Part shown: one piece after another, positions 47,122 through 56,208 of the stretch
Layout of the letters: every line of letters starts with the position of its first letter
How positions within the stretch are numbered: position 1 is the stretch's first letter
Assembly: GCF_009746715.1 (NCBI RefSeq)
Contig: NZ_VRKW01000004.1
Span: forward strand, 124,001-188,000
DNA from: Ketobacter sp. MCCC 1A13808
Lineage (GTDB): Bacteria > Pseudomonadota > Gammaproteobacteria > Pseudomonadales > Ketobacteraceae
Direction: 5' to 3'
DNA: 64,000 nucleotides
Program-made: the position numbers and the translations under genes
Notes under the pieces: model-generated
Database searches by the model: none
Told to the model about the DNA's origin: nothing
What the model saw: the letters and a program-made list of their open reading frames with translations, nothing else

Positions 47122-48246
47122 CTACTCTATTCTCACACCATTGTCGAAGCGACAGGGTGTATCCGCATTATCCATGGTACACACACCTTGACCATGCAAT
47201 GCATTTTTCTGGAATCCACCCACATACTTGCTTCCGTCTGGCCAGGTAAATACACCGCGCCCTTCGCGCACGCCTTCATTGAACTCACCCGTATAGATTT
47301 CACCGGAGGTCCAGCTTAGCTTGCCTTTGCCTGTGCGCTTACCCTGTTCGAACTCGCCGTCATAGATACGACCATCGGCGAACGTCAGTGTACCCTGGCC
47401 GTCCATTACCCCCCGGTCAAACTGGCCTTCATATCGATTTCCACCCGGCCATTCTTTAATGCCTTTGCCTTGGGGTAAACCGTTGCGGAATTCGCCCTTA
47501 TAAACTTCACCCGACGGCATCTGCATAGTACCTTCGCCCCAGGGCAGATCGTTCTTAAATTCACCCTCATAAACAGAGCCGTCAGCCAAAGTTTTACTGC
47601 CTGCGCCTTTGCGTTTGCCGTCAACGAATTCGCCATCGAATACTTCGCCGTCAGGGGAAATCAGTTTGCCCTGACCGGTTTGCTTGCCGTCCTGGAACTG
47701 GCCGATGTACTTTCTCCCATCCGGCCAGGTATAGGTTCCGCTGCCGTCTTTTTTGCCGTCACGGAACTCTCCCACGTAGACGCGGCCGTCGGCCCAGGTA
47801 TACGTTCCTATCCCGTGTTCTTTGCCCTGGGAAAAATTACCCTCGTAGGTGCTGCCGCTAGCCCATCGGTAAACGCCACTGCCATGAAACTGGCCATCCT
47901 CCCAGTCACCGGTATAAACATTGCCCCGGGAATCCGTGAGCGTGCCCTGCCCCCACATGACATCGTTACTCCACTGACCTTCATAGCGGGAGCCATTGGG
48001 CCAAATATAGATACCATAACCAGACTTGACGTCGCCCTCCAGCTCTCCGCCATATTGGCTACCGTCTTCGAGGGTCGTCATATCCGGAAGGTCGGCCTGA
48101 GCAGGAGCGGAGTCGCTGCTTTCCTTAGCTTCCACCCCGTGAGCGCTATTTTTGGAATCGGTGTCATCCGCTTCTGAGCAGCCTAATATTAAAAATGCTG
48201 ACAATACAAACACATAACGACTGCACCTTATTAACTTACGAGGCAC
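47122..48246 (-). CDS. MORN-repeat lipoprotein
   Basis: A 374-residue protein with a lipoprotein signal ending FLILGC. After a charged spacer come 13 tandem MORN repeats with a period of 23 residues (YxGxF-x5-GxG pattern, e.g. YEGQWSNDVMWGQG, YTGEFNEGVREGRG). A short C-terminus with two cysteines (GVCTMD and TPCRFD) follows. MORN repeats form elongated beta ribbons that bind membranes or proteins. It should sit on the periplasmic side or the outer membrane. It converges with the kinase gene (15 bases) and lies 33 bases downstream of the RND permease gene in the same direction. Confidence 0.9.
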   Translation of the reverse strand: MPRKLIRCSRYVFVLSAFLILGCSEADDTDSKNSAHGVEAKESSDSAPAQADLPDMTTLEDGSQYGGELEGDVKSGYGIYIWPNGSRYEGQWSNDVMWGQGTLTDSRGNVYTGDWEDGQFHGSGVYRWASGSTYEGNFSQGKEHGIGTYTWADGRVYVGEFRDGKKDGSGTYTWPDGRKYIGQFQDGKQTGQGKLISPDGEVFDGEFVDGKRKGAGSKTLADGSVYEGEFKNDLPWGEGTMQMPSGEVYKGEFRNGLPQGKGIKEWPGGNRYEGQFDRGVMDGQGTLTFADGRIYDGEFEQGKRTGKGKLSWTSGEIYTGEFNEGVREGRGVFTWPDGSKYVGGFQKNALHGQGVCTMDNADTPCRFDNGVRIE

Positions 48247-48279
48247 GTATTTCTCCCGTCTTTCTCATGTTCATCGTAT

Positions 48280-51200
48280 TTATTCTGTTGAACCATCACT
48301 GTTCACCAGAAACTCTTCATGACCATCATCCCATCCGGCTTCCCAACTCGCTGACAGCACTTCCAGCTCGAATGGTGAAGAACGCGCAACGCTGCCCTTC
48401 AGCCCTTCTTTGTGTCCCAACTCATAGGCTTCATCCAAGCCTACATGCCATTGCAATTTTTCAGAATCATCCTCAGTCGATTCGACAAATGACCGGTCGA
48501 CCTCTTCGGCTATAGAGCTTTGACTTTGCGGCTTATTACCCGAAAAATAGCCCCCCATATTACTCAACAATTTCTGCGAGTCGTCCAAAATATAATATGT
48601 TGCCGGCACCAGCACCAAGCTTACCAAGGTGGCGAATAACACACCAAAAGCGATTGAAACTGCCATCGGAATAAGAAACTGTGCCTGCAGGCTGGATTCC
48701 ATCATCAGCGGTACCAAGCCACCGAATGTCGTCAGCGAGGTCAGCATTATCGGGCGGAAACGAGCCACCCCTGCTTTTCGGATTGATTCCTGAAGGCCGA
48801 TACCTTTTTCCTTGTTGCGGTTCATAAAATCAACCAGAACCAGGTTATCGTTTACCACAATTCCGCTTACAGCGATCATGCCCACCAAAGACCACAAGGT
48901 GATTTCCATTCCCGCAATCAGGTGTCCGACCAATGCCCCTATTATTCCAAAAGGTATTGCAAACATGACCATAAGCGGCTGGGCATAGGAACGGAATAAC
49001 GTCGCCATCATGACATACATGCCCAATACGGCAATCCAGTACGCCTTGAACAGATAGTCCTTAAATTCGTCTTTCTCCTTTTGTGCGCCGGCGATATCCC
49101 AGGACATACCCGGGAAGTTTTCTGACACGTTATCCAAATATTCTTTGCGCAGCGCCGCCATTACTTTCGGGGTATTCGTCACGTTCTCATCAATCTTGGC
49201 CTTAACGTGAATAACACGACGGCGATTATGGCGATCAATCTGCGAAGCACCTTCGCCATACTCGATGTCGGCAACGGTCAGCAACGGAATGGTCGAGCCG
49301 TCCCGCATTCGAATCGACATATTTTCCAGATACCAGAGCGAACTGCGTTCTTCGGCAGGATAACGCACGATAACCTTGATATCCTGCTCTCCGCGCTGAA
49401 TGTTTTGAACATCTGCGCCGTGATAGGCCTGACGAACTTGCAGTGCTACATCATCCAGGCTTAAGCCCAAATTGCGGGCAACCGGCTTGAGTTCTATCAG
49501 CAGCTCCTGTTTACCCTTCTGAAATGAATCTGTGACCTGGTAAAGCCCTTTTATATTTGCGAGTTTTTCCTTGAGCCCATTGGCTGCCAGTTTTAAATCA
49601 CTCAGACTGCTGGAAGACAATTCAATATCCACAATAGCGCCCGGCTGATTGAGCGTGGCATTAAATTGCAGATCCACCACATCATGGATATCACCGACCC
49701 GCTCTTCCCATTCGCGAATGATTTTCTGCCCGGACAACATCCGGTTTTCAGCCGGGGCCATTTCAATCACCAGCCGACCTGCCGTATCGCTGGTGAAAGA
49801 AGTGAAGATATTCAGTATCTGTTCCGTGCCCGTTTCCGCTTTCAGATCTTTCTGCAAATCCAGGGCAGCGGATTCGATACGCTTAATACCGTCACGAACG
49901 GCTTCCGGTGTGGAGTTCTGAGCGAAGCTTACGGTAGCGCTGGCGGTGTCGGCCTCGATCGTCGAAAAAAACACGACCTTTAGCCAACCGGATGCCATCA
50001 GCGACAAGGCAATAATCAGAATGCCGACAAACCCGAACAACGTGGTATATCGCCAACGCAGGCACAGCTCCAGAAACGGGCTGTAAACGTTGTCGACAAA
50101 TTTTTCCAGTCCCAGCGAAAACCCTCGCTGAACGGTCCCCAACACCGGTACACGGTCAAAGTCATCGTTCGAGATACCGGATACATGGGATGGCAGAACC
50201 AATAGGGATTCGATCAGTGAAAATACCAACGTGCAAATAACAACAATCGGAATCACCTTCATCAGTTTGCCTTCCGGTCCCGGCAACATTATTAGCGGTG
50301 CGAAGGCGATGATGGTCGTAAGAACGGAGAATATAACTGGCTTCTGTACTTCCTGGGCACCCAATATGGCGCCTTTCACACCGGTGATGCCCTCCCGATG
50401 CTTACTAAAAACGTTTTCACCAACAATAATCGCATCGTCAACAACAATACCCAGCACCAGAATAAATGCGAACAACGAGATCATATTAAGAGAGCCGTCA
50501 AAATACGGCAGCATCATGAACGCACCCATAAAGGATATGGGTATGCCCAGACTAACCCAGAAAGACAGCTTTGCCCGCAGGAAGAGCAATAGGATTATAA
50601 ATACCAATGCCAGCCCGCCAACGGCATTCTCACTCAGCAAGTCCATACGGCTCTTAAAGTAGACCGAGGAATCCTGCCAAACATCGAGGTGGATTCCCTC
50701 AGGAATATAAGAACTGGGATTGGCGGTGTACTCCTTTAATTCCTCGGAGATATCAAGAATATCCTGGTTGCCCACACGATATACCGATAACGCAACCGCC
50801 GGGCGTCCGTTAAATTCGCTAAGCGACACCCCTTCTTTGAAACCATCGATAACGGTCGCGACATCGCGCACCAGCACCTGCGCACCATCAGGTAGCGCAC
50901 GAATCACTATGTCTTCAAAATCGTCCCCCCAATACACCTGGCCTTTGGCTTTTACCGAAACATTACCTTGCGCTGTTTTTATGACGCCTGTGGGCAGGTC
51001 CACCGAACTTTGCCGCACTGCGTTAGCCACTTCAATAAAGCTCATGCCATAGCGCTGCAGGTCGGATTCAGAAACTTCGATGGCGATTTCGTATGGCCGG
51101 CTGGCTGCCAGCTCAACTTGGGAAATATTAGGCTTTAGAGTCAGATCCGATTTAACCTGGGCTGCAATATTTTTTAAAGTGCGCTCACTGGCATCACCGG

Positions 51201-51627
51201 AAATAATGACGAAGGCAACCATGTTGCGCACAGAAATTTCTCGAATGATCGGCCGCTCTACGTCTGCCGGGAAGGTACCAATACCATCAACCCGGGCTTT
51301 AATTTCGTTTAGCAAATGCTTGCTGTCATGACCATAGGCCACTTCCAGAGTTAACAACCCCAGATGCTCATTTGCTCTTGAAGACAGGGACTTGATACCT
51401 TCAAGATCGTAGATTGCAGACTCAATGCGGTTAATTACTGATTTCTCGACGTCTTCAGGAGCAGCGCCGGGATAAGGGATGGTAATGGTAATAAGGTCGA
51501 GAGAGATATTAGGCAAAATCTCTTTGCGGGTATCCTGCAGACTGAGTGCACCCGCTACCACCACAAAAATCATCAATAAATTAGCGGCGACTTTATTCTC
51601 TGCAAACCAAGCAATAATGGTATTCAT
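48280..51627 (-). CDS. RND efflux permease (AcrB family) with C-terminal tail
   Basis: A 1115-residue inner membrane pump with about 12 helices and two large periplasmic loops. The TM4 proton relay is seen in LGIVVDDAIIVGENVFSKHREG, with the two Asp residues. A second-half GIVVNDNLVLVDFMNRN is the usual counterpart. The last ~95 residues (from about VPATYYILDDSQ on) form an acidic cytosolic tail not found in typical 1030-1050-residue pumps. It overlaps the adaptor gene by 4 bases. No outer membrane factor is in the window. Confidence 0.92.
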   Translation of the reverse strand: MNTIIAWFAENKVAANLLMIFVVVAGALSLQDTRKEILPNISLDLITITIPYPGAAPEDVEKSVINRIESAIYDLEGIKSLSSRANEHLGLLTLEVAYGHDSKHLLNEIKARVDGIGTFPADVERPIIREISVRNMVAFVIISGDASERTLKNIAAQVKSDLTLKPNISQVELAASRPYEIAIEVSESDLQRYGMSFIEVANAVRQSSVDLPTGVIKTAQGNVSVKAKGQVYWGDDFEDIVIRALPDGAQVLVRDVATVIDGFKEGVSLSEFNGRPAVALSVYRVGNQDILDISEELKEYTANPSSYIPEGIHLDVWQDSSVYFKSRMDLLSENAVGGLALVFIILLLFLRAKLSFWVSLGIPISFMGAFMMLPYFDGSLNMISLFAFILVLGIVVDDAIIVGENVFSKHREGITGVKGAILGAQEVQKPVIFSVLTTIIAFAPLIMLPGPEGKLMKVIPIVVICTLVFSLIESLLVLPSHVSGISNDDFDRVPVLGTVQRGFSLGLEKFVDNVYSPFLELCLRWRYTTLFGFVGILIIALSLMASGWLKVVFFSTIEADTASATVSFAQNSTPEAVRDGIKRIESAALDLQKDLKAETGTEQILNIFTSFTSDTAGRLVIEMAPAENRMLSGQKIIREWEERVGDIHDVVDLQFNATLNQPGAIVDIELSSSSLSDLKLAANGLKEKLANIKGLYQVTDSFQKGKQELLIELKPVARNLGLSLDDVALQVRQAYHGADVQNIQRGEQDIKVIVRYPAEERSSLWYLENMSIRMRDGSTIPLLTVADIEYGEGASQIDRHNRRRVIHVKAKIDENVTNTPKVMAALRKEYLDNVSENFPGMSWDIAGAQKEKDEFKDYLFKAYWIAVLGMYVMMATLFRSYAQPLMVMFAIPFGIIGALVGHLIAGMEITLWSLVGMIAVSGIVVNDNLVLVDFMNRNKEKGIGLQESIRKAGVARFRPIMLTSLTTFGGLVPLMMESSLQAQFLIPMAVSIAFGVLFATLVSLVLVPATYYILDDSQKLLSNMGGYFSGNKPQSQSSIAEEVDRSFVESTEDDSEKLQWHVGLDEAYELGHKEGLKGSVARSSPFELEVLSASWEAGWDDGHEEFLVNSDGSTE

Positions 51628-53354
51628 TGTCTCGCTTCCACCAAAGGCTCCGGAGCCGCCACAGTGGAAATAGTAATTTTACCCGGACTGTTATCGGACG
51701 TGCCTTCGGGGGCACTCTGCTCGGCCGTATCCTGCTCAGCCTGGACCTGCTCTGATACCGGCTGATCCGGCTCTTGCTGATCGGCAGTCTGTTGCCCGGA
51801 GGCGGCTGGCTGTTCAGGTGTTTCCTGCTCAGGTTTCTGCTGAGACGCAATATCGGCTTCAAGCTGAGCAGCGAAAGGAGACATACCGGTATCGTTCTCA
51901 ACCGGAGGCGCCACGGTTTCCGGCTCCGCTTCTACCACATCCGATTCCGGTTTTTTCTGTGTGATGGCTTGTTGCAAATTCTTCGCCTGCTCCACCACGC
52001 CCTCGACACTGGACTCTACCTGCGCTTTTTGCTGCTGGCTCAAACCATCGTAATGGGCCTTCGCCTGTTCCGCTGCCTTTTTCACTCGTGGATCATTCAA
52101 ATCGGGAATGTTAATTTCTTTACCCGTTGTTGCCGGGGGAACCGAAACATTCAGATCGTCAAAAGCGGTATTCTGCTCTGGTTGCGTTTCATAATTGAAG
52201 TCTTCCGATCGCTGTGTCCGCACTTTCATGCCATCGACGGCAATGTCCATCTGGCTAAGGACAACCTGCTCTCCATCCTGCAACCCCGAGCTGACATACA
52301 CGTGATCTTTGGATTTATAAATAATGGCAACCTCTTTTTCTTTCAGACGGTTGTCATCGGATACAACCCATATCTGTGCCCCGTTGCGCAGAGCCTTACG
52401 GGGCACCTGGTAGATTCCATCGAACTTGCGGCCGTCAATGGTCGCCTCAACAAAAGAACCCGCTACCAGCTCCGGACGTCCGGGCTGATTGGGATCCGCG
52501 CCGTAAGGATCATTCACCCTGGCGACGACATACAACAAACGGTTACGCTCATCAACGCCCCCTTCTGCTCTTACTACTTCTCCTTTCCACGTGTAGGTAC
52601 GACCGGCGAAGGTTTCACTGAGCGTGACCGTTGGGAATTCTTTATCAACTGAATCCTGGAAACGGGTGGGCACGTCCACCAGACTTAACTGCCTGTCTGA
52701 AAGCGGAAGCCTGACTTCAGCAACGTCCACGGCGTATATTGCACCCATCTGCTGACCCGGTCGGACATACTGTCCGATGTTCAACGCGGCAATGCGCACC
52801 CGACCGTCAAAGGGCGCGCGGATGGTGGTGCGGGCTTTCTGCAGCTTTACCGCTTCCAGTTCTGCAACCGCCGCGTCGTATTGCGCTTTAGCCTGCAAAT
52901 ACTGAACCTCGTAATTGGCTAATTGGCTGGAGTTCGTGCTTTTAATGCGGCTACGGGCTTTTTTCTCTGCTTCCGCCTGGAGTTTCACCTGATAGGCCTG
53001 CGCCTTACTTGCCTCCGCCCGCTTGATATTCACTTCGTATTCCACGGGGTCCACCCGCACCAACACTTCGTCTTTGCGGAAAAAGCCGCCGTTCGCGAAA
53101 TGGGGGGATAACTCAAGAACCTGGCCACTGACTTCAGAGATCAATTGGATTTCTGTGCCTGGAGTTACGGTACCGCGGGTAAACACAGGGATGCTGAGGC
53201 TTTCTGCCTGCACTGTGGTCACAGTAACTAAGGGCGCTTTAATGTGAAGTTCTTTGTGCTCTACTTCAGGTCGTGACGAAAACAAAATTATTGAAACTAA
53301 CACAGCGACGATAATGGCCATTACAGGTAGTGCGATTTTCAGTGCTCTATTCAT
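51624..53354 (-). CDS. RND efflux periplasmic adaptor with long acidic tail
   Basis: A 576-residue membrane fusion protein. Residues 8-27 form an N-terminal anchor helix. The barrel/hairpin/lipoyl core (about 38-370) includes TPGTEIQLISEVSGQVLELSP and TTIRAPFDGRVRIAALNIGQYVRPGQ. From about 390 to 576 is an extension rich in Gln, Glu, Pro and Ala (e.g. QKPEQETPEQPAASG). Normal adaptors end near 400 residues, so the tail is unusual. Its stop overlaps the permease start by 4 bases. Confidence 0.9.
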   Translation of the reverse strand: MNRALKIALPVMAIIVAVLVSIILFSSRPEVEHKELHIKAPLVTVTTVQAESLSIPVFTRGTVTPGTEIQLISEVSGQVLELSPHFANGGFFRKDEVLVRVDPVEYEVNIKRAEASKAQAYQVKLQAEAEKKARSRIKSTNSSQLANYEVQYLQAKAQYDAAVAELEAVKLQKARTTIRAPFDGRVRIAALNIGQYVRPGQQMGAIYAVDVAEVRLPLSDRQLSLVDVPTRFQDSVDKEFPTVTLSETFAGRTYTWKGEVVRAEGGVDERNRLLYVVARVNDPYGADPNQPGRPELVAGSFVEATIDGRKFDGIYQVPRKALRNGAQIWVVSDDNRLKEKEVAIIYKSKDHVYVSSGLQDGEQVVLSQMDIAVDGMKVRTQRSEDFNYETQPEQNTAFDDLNVSVPPATTGKEINIPDLNDPRVKKAAEQAKAHYDGLSQQQKAQVESSVEGVVEQAKNLQQAITQKKPESDVVEAEPETVAPPVENDTGMSPFAAQLEADIASQQKPEQETPEQPAASGQQTADQQEPDQPVSEQVQAEQDTAEQSAPEGTSDNSPGKITISTVAAPEPLVEARQ

Positions 53355-53576
53355 CTTATATTCTTCTTGTGTACGACATGACAGCCGACCCTTGAACTGA
53401 AATAAACTGGTTGCATTCGACAGCAGAGTACCGAATCTTATCCGAAATAACGTTGAAATTTAATTGCTTGTAAGGATTTATTACCGCTCTACTTAATGTA
53501 GCAGTGATCATCTGTCTCAGCTACCACGGAAGCTAAATTGCTTAGGATTTACCAAGTCGGACTGCGTAGAGCCAGC

Positions 53577-54386
53577 CTAAGAAGTTTTGTGTCGAGAGAG
53601 TAGACTGTCCGGTCGACCAAGTACAGATTCGATCGCCTGATTCACCGTATTGAGCAAAGAATCTGTGACTTGATTAATGAAAAAATGGTCACCAGAAAAT
53701 AGCTCCAGGCTGAATGGCCCCTTCGTCACTGAGCGCCAATCTTCAAGATCATCGAGCGACACCTGTTGATCCTTCACTCCTCCCAACGCCATCACAGGGA
53801 CATCAATCGGATCCGACGGCAGATACTGCCAGGTTTCAATCAGTTGAAAGTCTGCTCTCAGAATCGGGCTCACCAGATCCATCAGTTCAGGATTATTAAG
53901 TGCCTCCGCAGGTGTACCGTTCAAGCGACGAATCTCTTCACGAAACTCGGCTTCGGGCAACGAATATATAGGCTTGGATTTTTTCTGCTTCTGAGGCGCG
54001 CGGCGACCTGAAACGATTAAGCATTGCGGCTGGTTATGACCCAGATCACGAAGTTTGCGAGCCAGCTCGAATGCGACCTGCGCCCCCATACTGTGTCCAA
54101 AGAACACATAAGGCGTCACAACATAGGGCTTGATTTCACTAACCAGCGCACTCAACAAACTGTCGAGGCTGGTATAGGCTTTTTCTTTGAACCTGGAACC
54201 GCGCCCTGGCAACTGTATGGAACACACTTCAACATCTGCGGGCAGCTTTTTGTGCCAATCACGATAGGTGGACGCGTTACCGCCAGCATAGGAAAAACAA
54301 AACAGCCTCAACCTGGGCTGAGATACCGGGCGTGGTACATGAAACCAGTTGCTTTGCCCTCTGGCGAGAGCTTGCGATGCTGTCAT
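53577..54386 (-). CDS. type II thioesterase (NRPS editing)
   Basis: A 269-residue alpha/beta hydrolase of the GrsT/TEII group, which frees misprimed carrier proteins of NRPS. The start block RLRLFCFSYAGGNASTYRDW is typical, followed by the nucleophile elbow GHSMGA, and the catalytic His in FSGDHFFI near the end. I chose ATG at 54386 because GGTGAG lies seven bases upstream; GTG at 54401 is the alternative. It is the outermost gene of the NRPS cluster. Confidence 0.9.
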   Translation of the reverse strand: MTASQALARGQSNWFHVPRPVSQPRLRLFCFSYAGGNASTYRDWHKKLPADVEVCSIQLPGRGSRFKEKAYTSLDSLLSALVSEIKPYVVTPYVFFGHSMGAQVAFELARKLRDLGHNQPQCLIVSGRRAPQKQKKSKPIYSLPEAEFREEIRRLNGTPAEALNNPELMDLVSPILRADFQLIETWQYLPSDPIDVPVMALGGVKDQQVSLDDLEDWRSVTKGPFSLELFSGDHFFINQVTDSLLNTVNQAIESVLGRPDSLLSRHKTS

Positions 54387-54778
54387 ATTAATACTCACCA
54401 CTGCTATTTTTATTGTAATGCTATCTTGGTTCGAGTGTTGTCTTTATAACATCATTAGGCGGATCTGGCTTACCCTCCAGTACCGCGGGCACATACGTTA
54501 GCGCATTACTATGACAATTTCGGCGATAGCCCTCAAAACAGGTCCTCTATTACCGGCACCACTTCCCTAAAATTGTACTTGTTTAACCCATGCACCCGGT
54601 CTATGAATTCTTAAACAATGCTTAGCGTCAATTTAACGAGACAACTCAGGTACAGTCAAACACCGGATACGATATTCGTGAAAACCTTACAAAGTAAACA
54701 CAACGCGTTACATAAAGCCCGTAGAGTTTGACCCACAATGAGACGAAATCGGTTTTTGTCTCACCTTGAAACCCGAGC
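54387..54778. other. TEII-MFS intergenic region
   Basis: About 390 bases without a recognisable gene. Near the MFS end it contains the stem-loop listed at 54739. I see no clear promoter for the thioesterase gene. Confidence 0.6.
54739..54763 (-). terminator. probable terminator of the MFS gene
   Basis: TGAGACAAAA / TTTCGTCTCA on the minus strand, a 10-bp stem with one G-T pair and a short loop, about 16 bases after the MFS stop. Only a short T run follows, so it may be weak. Confidence 0.5.
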
Positions 54779-56149
54779 TCACAAAACAGCGTCTTGCTCC
54801 GGCTGTACATCTATACGATCTGGATTTTCATCGGGTAGCGCTGTGTCAGCAGTTCGTATACTTTTGATGGACCAGGCTATCAGCGCCATAACCAGGCTAA
54901 GCGCACCAAACAAACTGATCATTAACGCCACCCCGCGTCCCTCGCCCACACCCCACACGGAACCAAATAACAATGCACCCCATTGCCCTTCCAGCATAAT
55001 CGGCTCGAACAGATGATCTGCCAGCAATCCGGCGCTAAGAAATGCAAGTGGTTGCGCTGCTTTCATTATCGAGTTACGTAAACTAAATGCCCGCCCATGA
55101 AAAGCCACCGGCACTTTACGTTGCCAGAGAGTTTGACTGCAAACTGTCGCAATCGGCGCCGCAGTCATAATCAAGAATGCGCAGCCTGCAATCCAGTATA
55201 CGTTGGGCGGGATTGGTAATAGAACCAGCATCACGGCGATAAAGACAGAGGAAAACAGGATACCGTGCATACGCTTCTTTGGCCCCTTCCACGCAATCAT
55301 CAGAATACCGCCAACCAGCATACCCAATCCGGCGATGGATTGAATAAAGCCAAGATCAGTGGTGCCAGAGAAGGAGAGAATCAACGGCAAGATCAACACT
55401 TGCACAGCAGAAACATTAAACCAAATCAGAGTAAATAAATATAAGCCACCCAACACACCCGGCTTTGATTTCAAGAATTGGTAAGCTTCAACAATATCGC
55501 GCAGCAGTGAGGTTTTTTGTTTGTCCTTGGCTTGCTCAGGGTTCGGGATAGAAGCAATTATCAATGTGGCCAAGCCCACAACAAAGCTAGCGATATCGAT
55601 AATAAAAATCCCGTCCATACCGATTTGATCCATGGCGATCCCTGCCAACAACGGACCCGCTAGCTGGACCACACCGAAGGCTAAGCCTAGCGATCCGTTT
55701 GCCCGGCTCAGACCTTCCTTGGGCACCAACAGGGTGACAGTGGAAGTAAAGCCGATCTGCAAAATGGTTCCGAATACGGAGGCGAAAGGAACAATGAGAA
55801 TAATATGCCAGATTTCCAGCATGCCATTCCAATAAAGCAAGGCCAGAATCAAAGTCACTAGGGCAGTGCCCAATTGCGCGGCGAACAAAATCAGTTTGCG
55901 ATCCACACGGTCCACCACCGAGCCAATCACAGGCCCCAACAGAATGCCGGGCAGTGTGGATGCAATCGCAATCATCGTGAAGTTGGTAACGGATTCGCCG
56001 GTTTGATAGGCCCACACACCCAGTCCGAAATTGGTGAGCGTTGAGCCGAGCAGAGAAAGGGATTGCCCGATCAGAATAAAATAAAAGACTTTAAAGCCCG
56101 ACATCAAATTTACAGGACCGTTGTTATTATTTTTGGATGAGTTTGGCAT
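54779..56149 (-). CDS. MFS exporter (EntS-like, MFS_3)
   Basis: A 456-residue, 12-helix transporter of the MFS_3 (enterobactin exporter EntS-like) group. It starts MPNSSKNNNNG, then the first helix GFKVFYFILIGQSLSLLGSTLTNFGLGVW. The motif-A type loop is in GPVIGSVVDRVDRK. The C-terminus is a charged tail with DENPDRIDVQPEQD. It lies in the NRPS cluster, divergent from the condensation gene with 59 bases between, and most likely exports the peptide product (inference). Confidence 0.88.
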   Translation of the reverse strand: MPNSSKNNNNGPVNLMSGFKVFYFILIGQSLSLLGSTLTNFGLGVWAYQTGESVTNFTMIAIASTLPGILLGPVIGSVVDRVDRKLILFAAQLGTALVTLILALLYWNGMLEIWHIILIVPFASVFGTILQIGFTSTVTLLVPKEGLSRANGSLGLAFGVVQLAGPLLAGIAMDQIGMDGIFIIDIASFVVGLATLIIASIPNPEQAKDKQKTSLLRDIVEAYQFLKSKPGVLGGLYLFTLIWFNVSAVQVLILPLILSFSGTTDLGFIQSIAGLGMLVGGILMIAWKGPKKRMHGILFSSVFIAVMLVLLPIPPNVYWIAGCAFLIMTAAPIATVCSQTLWQRKVPVAFHGRAFSLRNSIMKAAQPLAFLSAGLLADHLFEPIMLEGQWGALLFGSVWGVGEGRGVALMISLFGALSLVMALIAWSIKSIRTADTALPDENPDRIDVQPEQDAVL

Positions 56150-56208
56150 GGTACCCTATAATCTATGCATGGTATAGTTTCACCCCTAAACATAATAATA
56201 AGTTTTAT

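Noticed and set aside
47680-48177. Repetitive DNA that could look like a CRISPR or tandem repeat array
   Set aside because: The 69-base period is the coding of 23-residue MORN repeats; there are no constant repeats with variable spacers.
51774-52652. Open frame of 292 codons on the plus strand
   Set aside because: Antisense of the RND adaptor, whose biased Gln/Glu-rich codons keep the other strand open; no family features.
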